The notes under the pieces were generated by a model, which made no database searches, was not told the DNA's origin, and was given only the letters and a program-made list of their open reading frames with translations. This document shows positions 18,080 to 27,464 of a DNA stretch of 64,000 nt, piece by piece. How positions within the stretch are numbered: position 1 is the first letter of the stretch; each line of letters starts with the position of its first letter. A program made the translations under genes and the position numbers. This DNA comes from Caulobacteraceae bacterium (GTDB lineage Bacteria; Pseudomonadota; Alphaproteobacteria; Caulobacterales; Caulobacteraceae), in the NCBI GenBank assembly GCA_030446805.1, contig JAUJMO010000002.1, forward strand, positions 423,425 through 487,424, in the 5' to 3' direction.

Positions 18080-18891
18080 CCCGCAGCCTTGCGGCCGGGT
18101 GAGACGCCGGCCAGGGCGCTCTCGTCCCCCTCGACGGGGCAGTTCAGCATGTAGCCGATCCCGTGCACCGTTCGGATAAGGGGCTCGCCGGCGGGCGTGC
18201 AACCGAGCTTACGGCGAAGACGGCACACGCCCGTGTGAAGGGAACGCTGCTTGGGATCGAGCAGCCCTAGCAGGTGGGCCAGCCGCTCGCGCGTGATCGC
18301 CTCCCGGGGATGCTCCAGCAGCGCGGACAGGAGTTTGAAATCGCTTGCGGTGAGCAACGAGCGCTGGCCGTCGGGCGATTGCACTTCGAGCTTCCAGGGC
18401 GACAGCGTCCAGCCGGCGAAGCGGATGGGCGCGCGATCGGGGCCGGCCGCCGAAGCGTTAGTGGCCGTCGGTCCGCGCCGGGCCTGGCGGCGCAGCACGG
18501 CCCGTATCCGGGCCAGGAGCTCACGGTGACTGCAGGCCGGGCCGATGAAGTCATCGGCCCCGACCTCCAGGCCGACGATGCGGTCGATCTCCTGGGCTCG
18601 ATCAGACACGAGGATGACCGGGGCGCCGTCCCCTGCGCTCAACCGGCGGCAGAGGTTCAATCCGCCGGCGCCCGGCGTCCGCAGCACGACCAGATCCGCT
18701 GGGGAGGCCTGCAGAAGGGCTTCCGCTTCCTCCGGATGCGAGCCGAGCAGAACCTGGAACCCTTCCGCCTGAAAATAGGCGCACAGCTCAGCCCGCCAGG
18801 GGCCGTCCTCGTCGACCAGCAGGATGCGTATCCCTTCCCCGGCTGCGACGGCGCGGACAGGGGGATCAGCTGGGCTTTTCGCTCGTATCAC
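18076..18891 (-). CDS. OmpR-type regulator with degenerate receiver
   Basis: 271 residues: a receiver-like domain (about 20-135) and a trans_reg_C winged helix (about 150-250, with LTASDFKLLSALLEHPREAITRERL and LHTGVCRLRRKLG through RTVHGIGYML). The receiver keeps the acidic start LLVDED (D27) but reads VVLRTPGAGG where the phosphoacceptor Asp should be, two residues short with Arg in its place. It also reads GADDFIGPAC where the conserved Lys-Pro belongs. It therefore should not be phosphorylated in the usual way. The start is uncertain: GTG at 18891 is used, TTG at 18945 is an alternative. Coupled to the MarR-like gene and divergent from the CadC-like gene, with about 270 bp between. Confidence 0.8.
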   Translation of the reverse strand: MIRAKSPADPPVRAVAAGEGIRILLVDEDGPWRAELCAYFQAEGFQVLLGSHPEEAEALLQASPADLVVLRTPGAGGLNLCRRLSAGDGAPVILVSDRAQEIDRIVGLEVGADDFIGPACSHRELLARIRAVLRRQARRGPTATNASAAGPDRAPIRFAGWTLSPWKLEVQSPDGQRSLLTASDFKLLSALLEHPREAITRERLAHLLGLLDPKQRSLHTGVCRLRRKLGCTPAGEPLIRTVHGIGYMLNCPVEGDESALAGVSPGRKAAG

Positions 18892-19164
18892 CTGCAGGCC
18901 CCGACCAGACTCGACCGGATAGTCGCGCAGTCCGCCGCCGGCCAAGCCGCCGGCGCGAAGAACTGGCTGAAGTCGGTCAAAAGTCGGGGGTCCGCGCGGA
19001 AACGGTCGGGACGGCTCCGCTCGGAGGTTCTCCTGGTGCGACCGACCGCCACAACTGGAACCAGCGCCCGAGCCGACGCAAGCTCGTGAAATCTGTTCAA
19101 GGTCAAAACGGATGAGTTCGCAGACAAGCTACCGTTTTCGCCTACAGTGTACCCGGACCGCCGC

Positions 19165-21258
19165 ATGACTCTCGAGCTTACCACTCCAACCCTCGCCCCC
19201 TTTGCACTGGGGGAATGGACGGTCGCGCCGGATCGGAACGAGATCCGGCGCGGGGGCGAGATGGTGCGCCTCGAGCCCTTGAGCATGCGCCTGCTCTGCC
19301 TGCTGGCCGAGAACGCCGGGCGCACCGTTAGCCGGGCCGAGATCATCCACCGCCTTTGGGACGGGCGCGCGGTCACCGATGACGCGGTAGGCCGGCAGAT
19401 CGCCAAGCTGCGCGAAGCCTTCCGTGACGATGCGCGTCGGCCCGCGGTGATCCAAACGGTGCCCAAGGTGGGCGTGCTGCTTCTCCCGGCCGTCGGGCCC
19501 GTGACGCGAGCCCGTCCGGAGCCGCCCGCCGTGGCGGACGTCCCGTCGGCCTCGGCTTCGGATCAGCCCTCCCGACCGCAACGATCTTGGCTGTTGTTCG
19601 GTGGAGGCCTGGCCGCCGCCGGCGCCGCCCTGGTGCTGGCGGCTGTGCTCCTGCCCCAGCGCCTGACCCTGGCCGAGGACGCCGCGGAGCTCCCGGTCAC
19701 CGCCTTGGTCGGCGTCGAGCAGCACCCCGCGCTGTCGCCGAACGGCGCCATGCTGGCCTATGTTTCCGACGCCGAACCGCACGGCTTCGGCCTCTATGGG
19801 CGGCGCCTAGCCGAAGACGACGCCGCCCGGCTGACCACCCCGGGCTTTGACGGTTGCAAACCGGCCTGGTCGCCGGAAGGCGACCGGATCGCCTTTGTCC
19901 GGCACGTACACGGCAAAGCCGGCTGCGAGATCGCGGTCGTCTCGCCGGTGTCGCTGCAGACGCGGGTGATCGCCAGATGCCAGGACGCGCGCGGAGGCGG
20001 TCTGGCCTGGGCCGGTCCAGCCGGCCTGGTGTTCGCCGATCGGGGCGACAGCCGCTCCCGCCGCTTTCGCCTCTACCGTGCGCCGCTCGAAGGGGGCGCC
20101 CCCATTCCCCTGACCAACCCGCCGGCAGGATCCAGCGGCGACACCCGCCCCGTATACGCGCCCGAGTCGTGGGCGATCTATTTTCTCAGGGGCGTCTCAG
20201 GCGACGTCAGCGAGGTCTTCCGCCTGGACCTGGTGACCGGCAGGGTGAGCCAGGTCACCCAGGAGAGATCGGCCCTTCTCGGGCTGTCCAGCGGGGGACC
20301 CGGACGGCTGTTGATCTCCGCCTACAACCGCGCCGACCTGCCGCCGGCCCTTTGGTCGCTGAACCTGCGCGACGGTCGCTGGATGCGGCGGGCCACGGGA
20401 GGCGAGTACTGGAACATCACATCCTCGGCAGATGGGCGCGTGGTCGTCTTTGAGCGCCCCCGCTCCCGCTTCGCGCTGGTCAGCTATGATCCCGTCAGCA
20501 AGCAGGCGACGCGCCTTACGCGCACCAACCAGCGCGAGTGGTTCCCGGCCCTTTCGCCGCGCGGGGATCGGCTTGCCTTCATCTCCAGCCGGTCGGGCGC
20601 GCAGCAGGTCTGGCTGGCCCGGCCCGATGGTTCGGGGCTGAAGCAACTCACCTTCCTGGAGCGGGGATACCCGGAGGAGCTCGCCTGGGCGCCCCACGGC
20701 CGCTCGGTGGTGATGAGCTGGGGCGTGCGCGGACAGTACGATCTGGTGCAGGTGGACACCCAATCCGGCGCGCTCACCGAGCTGTCGCGTACCGCCCAGG
20801 ACGAACAGAACCCCTTCTTCGCCGCCGACGGGGCTCTCTTCTTCACGCGAAAGACGGGGGCCGACCATCGCCTCGTCCGCCGCGACCTGGCCACCGGACA
20901 GGAGCAGGTCGTCGCCCAGGGCGTGCTCCGGGCGATCCCGGCCGAGGCGGGCGGCTTCTACGTCACCCGCCCGGAGCAGGAGGGGATATGGCGCCTGACG
21001 GGGACCGGCGCGCCTACCCGGGTCGCGCCCTTTCCGGCGCTCGCTCCGGCCCGGAACTGGACCTACCGGGAGGGCGCGATCTGGACCCTGACGTCGGGCG
21101 GGGCGCTCACCCGGACCGATCCGTCCACGGGACGCACACAAAGTCTCGGGGTACTCGAGAACGCCTTCGGCTCTTCCGGGCTGGATGTCCGCAACGGCAA
21201 GGTGATCTACGCCCAACAGGACGAGTTCGACATCGACCTTTACCGGTTGGGCCGCTAA
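19165..21258 (+). CDS. CadC-like membrane regulator with beta-propeller
   Basis: 697-residue one-component regulator. It begins with a cytoplasmic OmpR/CadC winged helix (about 12-108; EPLSMRLLCLLAENAGRTVSR, DDAVGRQIAKLREAF, IQTVPKVGVLLL). A single transmembrane helix follows (about 143-163). The large C-terminal part is made of TolB/PD40-like propeller blades with repeated ALSPNGAMLAYVSDAE, PAWSPEGDRIAFV, FPALSPRGDRLAFISS and LAWAPHGRSVVM. The DNA-binding head faces the cytoplasm and the propeller the periplasm, suggesting sensing of a periplasmic signal or partner. ATG 19165 is preferred to an upstream GTG at 19147. It is divergent from the degenerate-receiver regulator. The target genes are unknown. 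Confidence 0.85.
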   Translation: MTLELTTPTLAPFALGEWTVAPDRNEIRRGGEMVRLEPLSMRLLCLLAENAGRTVSRAEIIHRLWDGRAVTDDAVGRQIAKLREAFRDDARRPAVIQTVPKVGVLLLPAVGPVTRARPEPPAVADVPSASASDQPSRPQRSWLLFGGGLAAAGAALVLAAVLLPQRLTLAEDAAELPVTALVGVEQHPALSPNGAMLAYVSDAEPHGFGLYGRRLAEDDAARLTTPGFDGCKPAWSPEGDRIAFVRHVHGKAGCEIAVVSPVSLQTRVIARCQDARGGGLAWAGPAGLVFADRGDSRSRRFRLYRAPLEGGAPIPLTNPPAGSSGDTRPVYAPESWAIYFLRGVSGDVSEVFRLDLVTGRVSQVTQERSALLGLSSGGPGRLLISAYNRADLPPALWSLNLRDGRWMRRATGGEYWNITSSADGRVVVFERPRSRFALVSYDPVSKQATRLTRTNQREWFPALSPRGDRLAFISSRSGAQQVWLARPDGSGLKQLTFLERGYPEELAWAPHGRSVVMSWGVRGQYDLVQVDTQSGALTELSRTAQDEQNPFFAADGALFFTRKTGADHRLVRRDLATGQEQVVAQGVLRAIPAEAGGFYVTRPEQEGIWRLTGTGAPTRVAPFPALAPARNWTYREGAIWTLTSGGALTRTDPSTGRTQSLGVLENAFGSSGLDVRNGKVIYAQQDEFDIDLYRLGR

Positions 21259-21298
21259 GGCCCGCGCGGAACGGCGACAGATCGCCAGTGTTGCGGAG

Positions 21299-21703
21299 CT
21301 ATCGCACGGCGCCCGGACCGTCCGAGGCCTGCTGGATGGCGATCAGCATGTCCTTGCCGGTGAAAGGCTTGGGCACGAACACGCTTTCGTTCACGCCAAA
21401 GCGCACTACGGAATTGGCGTCGAAGCCTGTGGTGAAGATCACGGCGATGCTGGCGTTGAGCCGCCGTGCATAGCGGGCGACATCGAAACCCGTCGTGCCC
21501 GGGCCAAGGTTTACGTCCAGGATCACTGCGGAGAAGGAGCGCCACTCCCGATCCAGGAGGTCGTACGCGGCCTGATCGTTGGTGACGCAGACGAGCTCGT
21601 AGCCGGACTGCTCAAGCTCGTCTGTTAGAAAGGCGCAAACCTCGGGTTCGTCCTCGACGAGGAGGACTCGCTTGACGGCGTCACCGCGCAGGGCGTCAGT
21701 CAT
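21299..21703 (-). CDS. single-domain response regulator
   Basis: 134-residue stand-alone receiver. The acidic pocket is in LLVEDEPEV (about residues 14-22), the phosphoacceptor is D63 (VILDVNLGPGTTGFD), Thr/Ser position in IFTTGF and K112 in VFVPKPF, so it should be phosphorylated. There is no output domain. It resembles CheY-like/DivK-type shuttles and the receivers that follow PAS-HWE kinases in alphaproteobacteria, but no kinase is adjacent. The neighbours are the CadC-like gene (tail to tail, 40 bp) and the SOS cassette upstream (divergent). Confidence 0.85.
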   Translation of the reverse strand: MTDALRGDAVKRVLLVEDEPEVCAFLTDELEQSGYELVCVTNDQAAYDLLDREWRSFSAVILDVNLGPGTTGFDVARYARRLNASIAVIFTTGFDANSVVRFGVNESVFVPKPFTGKDMLIAIQQASDGPGAVR

Positions 21704-22011
21704 GCGCTGCTCACGTCCATCTTGAGAGTACAGCTTAACTAACTGGCCTGGAGATAGTTGCGCCCCATTCGCGGCGAATCGCTCCTGCGGACGTACGGCG
21801 ACAGCGCAAGGGTGATGAGGTCGCGCTTCCTCCAGAGCGGATGGCTTCGGCGAACGAGGCGATGACGGTTCACCTTCAGCCCGGGCTTGCCGGCGCTCAC
21901 GTCCGCCTTTGACGGGCGACCCCGGCCTCCTCGGGTCGCAACCGACGCGGTGATTCGAAAAGGTTAACGCGTGCGGCTGCGGCGTCTTGACTCAGGGCCG
22001 GCCCATGCACA
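21704..22011. other. intergenic region between receiver and imuA
   Basis: About 308 bp of divergent non-coding sequence between the receiver gene and the LexA box. It contains the promoters of both by position, but no clear -35/-10 pair, repeat or RNA gene could be assigned. Confidence 0.4.
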
Positions 22012-22026
22012 GAACAAAAGACGAAC
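22012..22026 (+). promoter_or_regulatory. LexA box (SOS operator) of imuA-imuB-dnaE2
   Basis: The sequence GAAC-AAAAGAC-GAAC is an exact GAAC-N7-GAAC direct repeat, the alphaproteobacterial LexA operator form (GTTC-N7-GTTC on the other strand). It ends 13 bp before the imuA ATG at 22040, so LexA would block transcription initiation or early elongation. It also supports the start at 22040 rather than an open GTG at 21971, which would place the operator inside the coding region. Confidence 0.88.
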
Positions 22027-22039
22027 AGGACAGGGCCGG

Positions 22040-22795
22040 ATGAGGTCGGGAGCGGAGCACAGGCTGCGCGCCTTGCGGGAGCGCTTGGCCGCAATTGAGG
22101 GAGGAAAGCGCACGGGGCGGGTGCTCCCGTTCGGCGACGGGCGGGTCGACGCCTGCCTGCCCGGCGGAGGCCTGCCGCGGGGGCGCTGGCACGAAATCAC
22201 GGGCGAGGGCCTGGAGCAGGAAACGGCGGCGGCGCCCGCCGCTTGGAGCGCGCGGCTGGGGTCGCGGCTCCTGGCGGACGGCGGGGGCGAGGCGGTGTGG
22301 ATCGGGCAAAGCGAAGACCTGCACGCGCCGGGGCTGGCCGCCCTGGGCCTGCGTCCGATCTTTGTTCTGGTGCGCAACGACACGGAGGCTCTGGCCGCGG
22401 CGGAGGACGCGCTCCGCGCGCGTGGCGTGGCGGCCGTCTGGGCGGAGGTGGCCGGGCTGGACCTGACGGCCGGTCGACGGCTGCAGCTGGCCTGCGAGGC
22501 GCAAGGGGCCACCGGCTTTGTGCTGCGACGAAGGCTTTGGGCGCGCAAGCGCGGGGCGGAGACGGGCGCCGGCTCGGCCAGCCGGTGGCGGATCGCCGCG
22601 GCGCCCAGCAACCCCGGCGACCTGCCGGGCCTGGGCCCTGCGCGCTGGCGGGTCTGGTTGGAACGCGCCGCGGGCGGTCGCCCGGGCGCCTGGATCATGG
22701 AGATGGGCGATGAAGCGGATCGCATCCGTGTGGTTTCCGAACTGGCCGCTGACGGCTTGGCTGCGGCGGAACCCTCGATCCGAAGGGCCGGCTGA
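22040..22795 (+). CDS. imuA: ImuA, SOS mutasome protein (RecA/SulA-like)
   Basis: 251 residues. ImuA is the first gene of the LexA-controlled mutagenesis cassette found in many bacteria lacking PolV; it has a RecA-like fold and works with ImuB and DnaE2 in translesion synthesis. Visible: FGDGRVDACLPGGGLPRGRWHEITGEG (30-60 region), a weak ATPase core with no clear Walker A, and MEMGDEADRIRVV near the end. The start is fixed by the LexA box 13 bp upstream. The last 86 bp overlap imuB, so translation is coupled. The assignment rests on the order and on the ImuB and DnaE2 neighbours as well as on sequence. Confidence 0.9.
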   Translation: MRSGAEHRLRALRERLAAIEGGKRTGRVLPFGDGRVDACLPGGGLPRGRWHEITGEGLEQETAAAPAAWSARLGSRLLADGGGEAVWIGQSEDLHAPGLAALGLRPIFVLVRNDTEALAAAEDALRARGVAAVWAEVAGLDLTAGRRLQLACEAQGATGFVLRRRLWARKRGAETGAGSASRWRIAAAPSNPGDLPGLGPARWRVWLERAAGGRPGAWIMEMGDEADRIRVVSELAADGLAAAEPSIRRAG

Positions 22796-24248
22796 GCCTT
22801 TCGCCCTGGTGGAGAGCGTGGGAGGCGCGCGCCGCTTGGCGGCGGTGAACGAGGCCGGGGAGGCCGCCGGTCTCTGGCGCGGCAAGAAGCTGGCCGACTC
22901 CCTGGCGCTGGTTCCCGAATTGCGCACCGCCGATCACGAACCGGAGGCGGACGCCTCGGCCCTGCTGGGCCTGGCCGACGGGTGCGTCCGCTTCAGCCCG
23001 GCCGTAGCTCCTGACGGGCCGGACGGCCTTTTCCTGGACGTCACGGGCGGCGCGGCGCCCTGGGGCGGGGAGGCGGCCTGGCTCCACGACCTGCTGACCC
23101 GGCTGTCCCGGGCAGGCGTCCCCGCCCGTGCAGCGGTGGCCGATACGGCGGGCGCTGCCTGGGCCCTGGCCCGCTTCGGCCAGGCGGACCGGATCCGGAT
23201 CCGGCCCGGCGCCCAAGCCGACGCGCTTCGACCCCTGCCGGTGGCCGCCCTGCGCCTGCCGCCCGCCGCCCAGGCGGGGCTGCCCCGCCTGGGGCTGACG
23301 ACCGTGGGCCAGGTCTCCACCCTGCCGCGCGCCCAATTGGCCAAGCGGTTCGGCGCCTCCACCCTGCTCCGCTTGGACCAGGCGCTGGGAACGGCGGATG
23401 AAGCGCTGCCCTTTCGCCGGCCGCCCACGCCCTGGTTCGAACGGCTCGCCTTTTTCGATCCCCTGAGCGCGCCCGAGGACCTGCGGCGCGCGGTGGGGGA
23501 CCTGCTTCACGCCCTTTGCGAGCGCCTGGCCGCCGAAGGTCAGGGCGCACGACGCTTTGAAACCGTGTTCCACCGCGCCGACGGTTGCAGCTTTCCCGTC
23601 CGCATCGGCACGGGCCTGCCCGCCCGCGATCCCGGCCGCCTGCTCAAGCTGTTCGCGCCCAAGCTGGAGGTCGTCGACCCGGGCTTCGGCGTCGACGCCG
23701 TGACCCTGACTGCCGACCGCCTGGAGCCTTTGGGCGAGCGCCAGACGCGCCTGGATCAGGAAACGGATGTCCAAGACGCCCTGGCCGCCCTGGTGGACCA
23801 GCTCGGCGCCCGTTTGGGCGAGTCCCGCGTCTGGCGCGCTGCGCCGCAGGAAAGCCATGTCCCGGAACGCGCGGTGACCCGTCGCCCGGCGTCCGCGCCT
23901 TTGTCCGGGTTCGGGCTCCCGTCCGGGCCCGGCTGGGATCCCGAACGGCCCCGCCCTATGCGGCTCCTGCCTCGGCCCGAGCCGGTGGAGGCCATGGCCG
24001 CCGTGCCGGACAATCCGCCGCTGGTCTTCACCTGGCGCGGGCGGCGGCGGCGCGTGCGCCGCGCCGAAGGGCCCGAGCGGATCGCGGAGGAGTGGTGGCT
24101 GGACGCTGCGGCCGTCCCGGCGGTGAACCGCGTGCGCGACTATTACGCGGTGGAGGACGGGGAGGGCGAGCGGTTCTGGCTGTTCCGCGACGGCCTGTAC
24201 CGGGCGGGCGAAACCCCACGCTGGTTCCTCCACGGCCTGTTCGGCTGA
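22710..24248 (+). CDS. imuB: ImuB, inactive Y-family polymerase of SOS mutasome
   Basis: 512 residues. ImuB is a Y-family (DinB-like) protein without polymerase activity that links the beta clamp, ImuA and DnaE2. It starts MKRIASVWFPNWPLTAWLRR, the family N-terminus, in which the catalytic acidic residue of active Y polymerases is absent. The helix-hairpin-helix region LPRLGLTTVGQVSTLPRAQLAKRFG lies around 193-217. The C-terminus (VNRVRDYYAVEDGEGERFWLFRDGLY) is typical of ImuB. Its start lies inside imuA, overlapping by 86 bp. A decayed copy of its nucleotides 23181-23318 occurs at 13062-13198. Confidence 0.92.
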   Translation: MKRIASVWFPNWPLTAWLRRNPRSEGPAEPFALVESVGGARRLAAVNEAGEAAGLWRGKKLADSLALVPELRTADHEPEADASALLGLADGCVRFSPAVAPDGPDGLFLDVTGGAAPWGGEAAWLHDLLTRLSRAGVPARAAVADTAGAAWALARFGQADRIRIRPGAQADALRPLPVAALRLPPAAQAGLPRLGLTTVGQVSTLPRAQLAKRFGASTLLRLDQALGTADEALPFRRPPTPWFERLAFFDPLSAPEDLRRAVGDLLHALCERLAAEGQGARRFETVFHRADGCSFPVRIGTGLPARDPGRLLKLFAPKLEVVDPGFGVDAVTLTADRLEPLGERQTRLDQETDVQDALAALVDQLGARLGESRVWRAAPQESHVPERAVTRRPASAPLSGFGLPSGPGWDPERPRPMRLLPRPEPVEAMAAVPDNPPLVFTWRGRRRRVRRAEGPERIAEEWWLDAAAVPAVNRVRDYYAVEDGEGERFWLFRDGLYRAGETPRWFLHGLFG

Positions 24249-24254
24249 CCCGCC

Positions 24255-27200
24255 ATGGCCGGCTATGTCGAACTCCAGACCACGACCAACTTCAGCTTCC
24301 TGCGCGGGGCCTCCCACCCCCAGGAACTGGTGGGCGCGGCCTATGACGCCGGCCACCCGGCCATCGGGATCACCGACCGCAACAGCATGGCGGGCGTGGT
24401 CCGGGCCTGGACTCACGCCAACTACCTGGCCAAGCAACTGGGCATCCACCCGCCGCGCGTGCTGGTGGGCGCGCGGCTGGTGTTCAGCTGCGGCGCGCCC
24501 GACGTGCTCTGCTATCCGACCAACCGCACCGCCTATGGCCGTCTGACCCGCCTGCTCAGCACGGGCCAGCTCCGCTCGCCCAAGGGGGAGTGCGATCTCC
24601 GATACCCCGACCTGCGCGAATTCGGCGACGGCCAGATCGTCATGGTCGTGCCCCCGCCGACCCTGGATACGGCCTTCGAGGCCGCGCTGGCCCGGGTGTC
24701 AGGCGACTTTCCCGGCCGCGCCTATCTGGCCGCCGCGCGATCCTACGCCGCGCGGGATGCCCGACGCCTGCACCGCCTGGCCGCCCTGGCTCGGGAGCAC
24801 GCAACGCCCATGACGGCCGTGAACGACGTCCTTTATCACGAGCCCGAGCGCCGCCCCTTGCAGGACGTGCTCACCTGCATCCGGGAAAAAACAACGATCG
24901 CCAAGGCCGGACTGCGGCTCGAAGCCAACGCCGAACGCCACCTCAAGCCGGCCCATGAAATGGCCCGGCTGTTCGAGGCCCACCCCCAAGCGATCGCCCG
25001 CACCCTGGAGATCGCCACGCGGATCCACTTCGACCTCAGCCACGTCAAATACGAGTACCCGAACGAACCGGTGCCGTCCGGCTACACGCCCATCGGCCGG
25101 TTGAAGGAGCTGACCTGGCGCGGCGCCCACTGGCGCTATCCGGCCGGCGTGCCGCGTCCCATCCGCCGGACCATCAACAAGGAGCTCCGCTTCATCGAGG
25201 AACGGAGCCTGTCGAAGTACTTCCTGACGGTGCACGACTTCGTCCGCTTCGCGCGCGAGGAGGCCGGCATCCTCTGCCAGGGCCGGGGCTCGGCGGCCAA
25301 CAGCGCGGTCTGCTTCTGCCTGGGGATCACGGCGGTGAATCCGGCCGACCACAAGGTGCTGTTCGAACGCTTCCTGTCGGCCAACCGCGACGAGCCGCCC
25401 GACATCGACGTCGATTTCGAGCACGAGCGGCGCGAGGAGGTGATGCAGTACGTCTACCGTCGCTATGGGCGGGAAAAGGCGGCCATCTGCGCCACCGTGA
25501 TCCACTACCGGCCGCGCAGCGCCATCCGCGACGTGGGCAAGGTCATGGGGCTGACGGAGGACGTCACCGCGGCCCTGGCCGACACCGTCTGGGGCAGCTG
25601 GGGCGACGATCTGCCCGAGGACCATGTGCTCCAGGCGGGCTTCGACCCGGGCAATCCGGAGGTCCGCCGCGCGGTGGCTCTGGCCAATCAGCTGCTCAAG
25701 TTCCCACGCCACCTGTCGCAGCATGTGGGCGGCTTTGTGCTGACGCAGCACCGGCTGGACGAGACCGTGCCCATCGGCAACGGGGCCATGAAGAACCGCA
25801 CCTTCATCGAATGGGACAAGGACGACATCGACGCGCTGGGCCTCATGAAGGTGGACGTGCTGGCGCTGGGCATGCTGACCACGCTGAAGCGCGGCTTCGA
25901 CCTGCTGAACGCGGCCAAGGGCGGGATCGAGGGGCGGCCCGTTCACGACATAGCCGAACTTCCGAACGAGGATCCGGCGGTCTACGCCATGCTGTCCCGC
26001 GCGGACTCGGTGGGCGTGTTCCAGGTCGAAAGCCGGGCGCAGATGTCCATGCTGCCCCGGCTCAAGCCCGCCAAATTCTATGACCTGGTGATCGAAGTGG
26101 CCATTGTCCGACCGGGGCCCATCCAGGGCAACATGGTCCACCCCTACCTCCGCAGACGCGAAGGGAATGAGCAGGTGACCTATCCCTCGCCGGCGCGCGA
26201 GCATGGCCCGTCCAACGAGCTGGAGGAGGTGCTGGGCTCCACACTGGGCGTGCCCCTGTTTCAAGAACAGGCCATGCGCCTGGCCATCGTGGCCGCCAAG
26301 TTCACCTCGGAGGAGGCGGACGGCCTGCGCCGCTCCATGGCCACTTTCAAGCACACGGGCGGGGTGGGCGAGCACCACGCCAAGTTCGTGGAACGGATGG
26401 TGGCGCGCGGCTACCAGCGCGATTTCGCCGAGAACTGCTTCGCCCAGATCGAGGGCTTCGGCTCCTACGGCTTTCCGGAAAGCCATGCGGCCAGTTTCGC
26501 CAAGCTGGTCTACGCCTCCGCCTGGCTGAAATGCCGGCACCCGGACGTGTTCTGCGCCGCCATCCTGAACAGCCAGCCCATGGGCTTCTATCAGCCGGCG
26601 CAGTTGGTGCGCGACGCCCGCGAGCACGGGGTGGAGGTGCGCGGGCCCGACGTGCTCGGCAGCGACTGGGATTGCACCCTGGAGCCTGGCGAGGGACCCT
26701 GGCTCGCTGTTCGCCTGGGCTTTCGGCAGATTAAGGGCCTGCCGGAGGTCGAGCTGCAACGGTTGGTGGCGGCGCGGGCGGCCGGGGCGCGGACCTTCGA
26801 AGACCTGATGGCCAGGGCTCGGCTTTCCCAAGGCGCTTGGGACAGGCTGGCCGAAGCCGACGCCTTTCGGTCGCTGGGCCTGGATCGTCGGGCGGCCTTG
26901 TGGGCGGTCAAGGGCGCGGATGCGGGGAGGGGCGACCTGCTGGACGGCGCGGCCCCGGCCCGAGAGCCCATCCAGCTGCCGCTCATGCCCCTGCCCGAGC
27001 ATGTGGCGGAGGACTACCGGACGGTGTGCCTGTCGCTCAAGGCCCATCCCGTGTCCTTCTTCCGCCCGGCGCTGGCGGCGGCGGGCGCCGTTCCCGCCCG
27101 GGACCTCAAGCTGACCCGCTGGCGCAGCAGGCGGCGGGTGGCGGTGGCGGGGCTGGTGCTGATCCGGCAACGGCCGGGAACGGCCAAGGGCGTGACCTTC

Positions 27201-27464
27201 ATCACTCTGGAGGATGAAACGGGGGCCGCAAACCTCGTGATCTGGCAGGACCGCTTCCAGGCGAACCGCAAGACCTGGATGACCGCCTCCTTTATTCTGG
27301 TTCGCGGCCAGCTTCAGAAGGCGAACGGCGTGATCCACCTGGTGGCCGAAACGGTGGAGGACTGGAGCCCGCGCCTGTCAGACCTCCGCTCCGGCGTGGG
27401 CGAGCCGCCCCGGATGCAGACGGAGGTGCAGGGCCGCCTGCTCCGTTCCCGCGACTTCCATTAG
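24255..27464 (+). CDS. dnaE2: error-prone DNA polymerase DnaE2 (ImuC)
   Basis: 1069-residue C-family polymerase used for translesion synthesis and induced mutagenesis. It begins with a PHP domain ([20 protein letters not shown]) in which the metal-binding HxH is replaced, as in DnaE2 proteins. Palm catalytic aspartates are D383 and D385 in [16 protein letters not shown], with the third at D534 in [11 protein letters not shown]. Tandem HhH and an OB-fold domain ([29 protein letters not shown]) follow. The C-terminal clamp/tau-binding tail of replicative DnaE is absent. It starts 6 bp after the imuB stop, so it is in the same LexA-controlled operon. Confidence 0.96.
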   Translation: MAGYVELQTTTNFSFLRGASHPQELVGAAYDAGHPAIGITDRNSMAGVVRAWTHANYLAKQLGIHPPRVLVGARLVFSCGAPDVLCYPTNRTAYGRLTRLLSTGQLRSPKGECDLRYPDLREFGDGQIVMVVPPPTLDTAFEAALARVSGDFPGRAYLAAARSYAARDARRLHRLAALAREHATPMTAVNDVLYHEPERRPLQDVLTCIREKTTIAKAGLRLEANAERHLKPAHEMARLFEAHPQAIARTLEIATRIHFDLSHVKYEYPNEPVPSGYTPIGRLKELTWRGAHWRYPAGVPRPIRRTINKELRFIEERSLSKYFLTVHDFVRFAREEAGILCQGRGSAANSAVCFCLGITAVNPADHKVLFERFLSANRDEPPDIDVDFEHERREEVMQYVYRRYGREKAAICATVIHYRPRSAIRDVGKVMGLTEDVTAALADTVWGSWGDDLPEDHVLQAGFDPGNPEVRRAVALANQLLKFPRHLSQHVGGFVLTQHRLDETVPIGNGAMKNRTFIEWDKDDIDALGLMKVDVLALGMLTTLKRGFDLLNAAKGGIEGRPVHDIAELPNEDPAVYAMLSRADSVGVFQVESRAQMSMLPRLKPAKFYDLVIEVAIVRPGPIQGNMVHPYLRRREGNEQVTYPSPAREHGPSNELEEVLGSTLGVPLFQEQAMRLAIVAAKFTSEEADGLRRSMATFKHTGGVGEHHAKFVERMVARGYQRDFAENCFAQIEGFGSYGFPESHAASFAKLVYASAWLKCRHPDVFCAAILNSQPMGFYQPAQLVRDAREHGVEVRGPDVLGSDWDCTLEPGEGPWLAVRLGFRQIKGLPEVELQRLVAARAAGARTFEDLMARARLSQGAWDRLAEADAFRSLGLDRRAALWAVKGADAGRGDLLDGAAPAREPIQLPLMPLPEHVAEDYRTVCLSLKAHPVSFFRPALAAAGAVPARDLKLTRWRSRRRVAVAGLVLIRQRPGTAKGVTFITLEDETGAANLVIWQDRFQANRKTWMTASFILVRGQLQKANGVIHLVAETVEDWSPRLSDLRSGVGEPPRMQTEVQGRLLRSRDFH

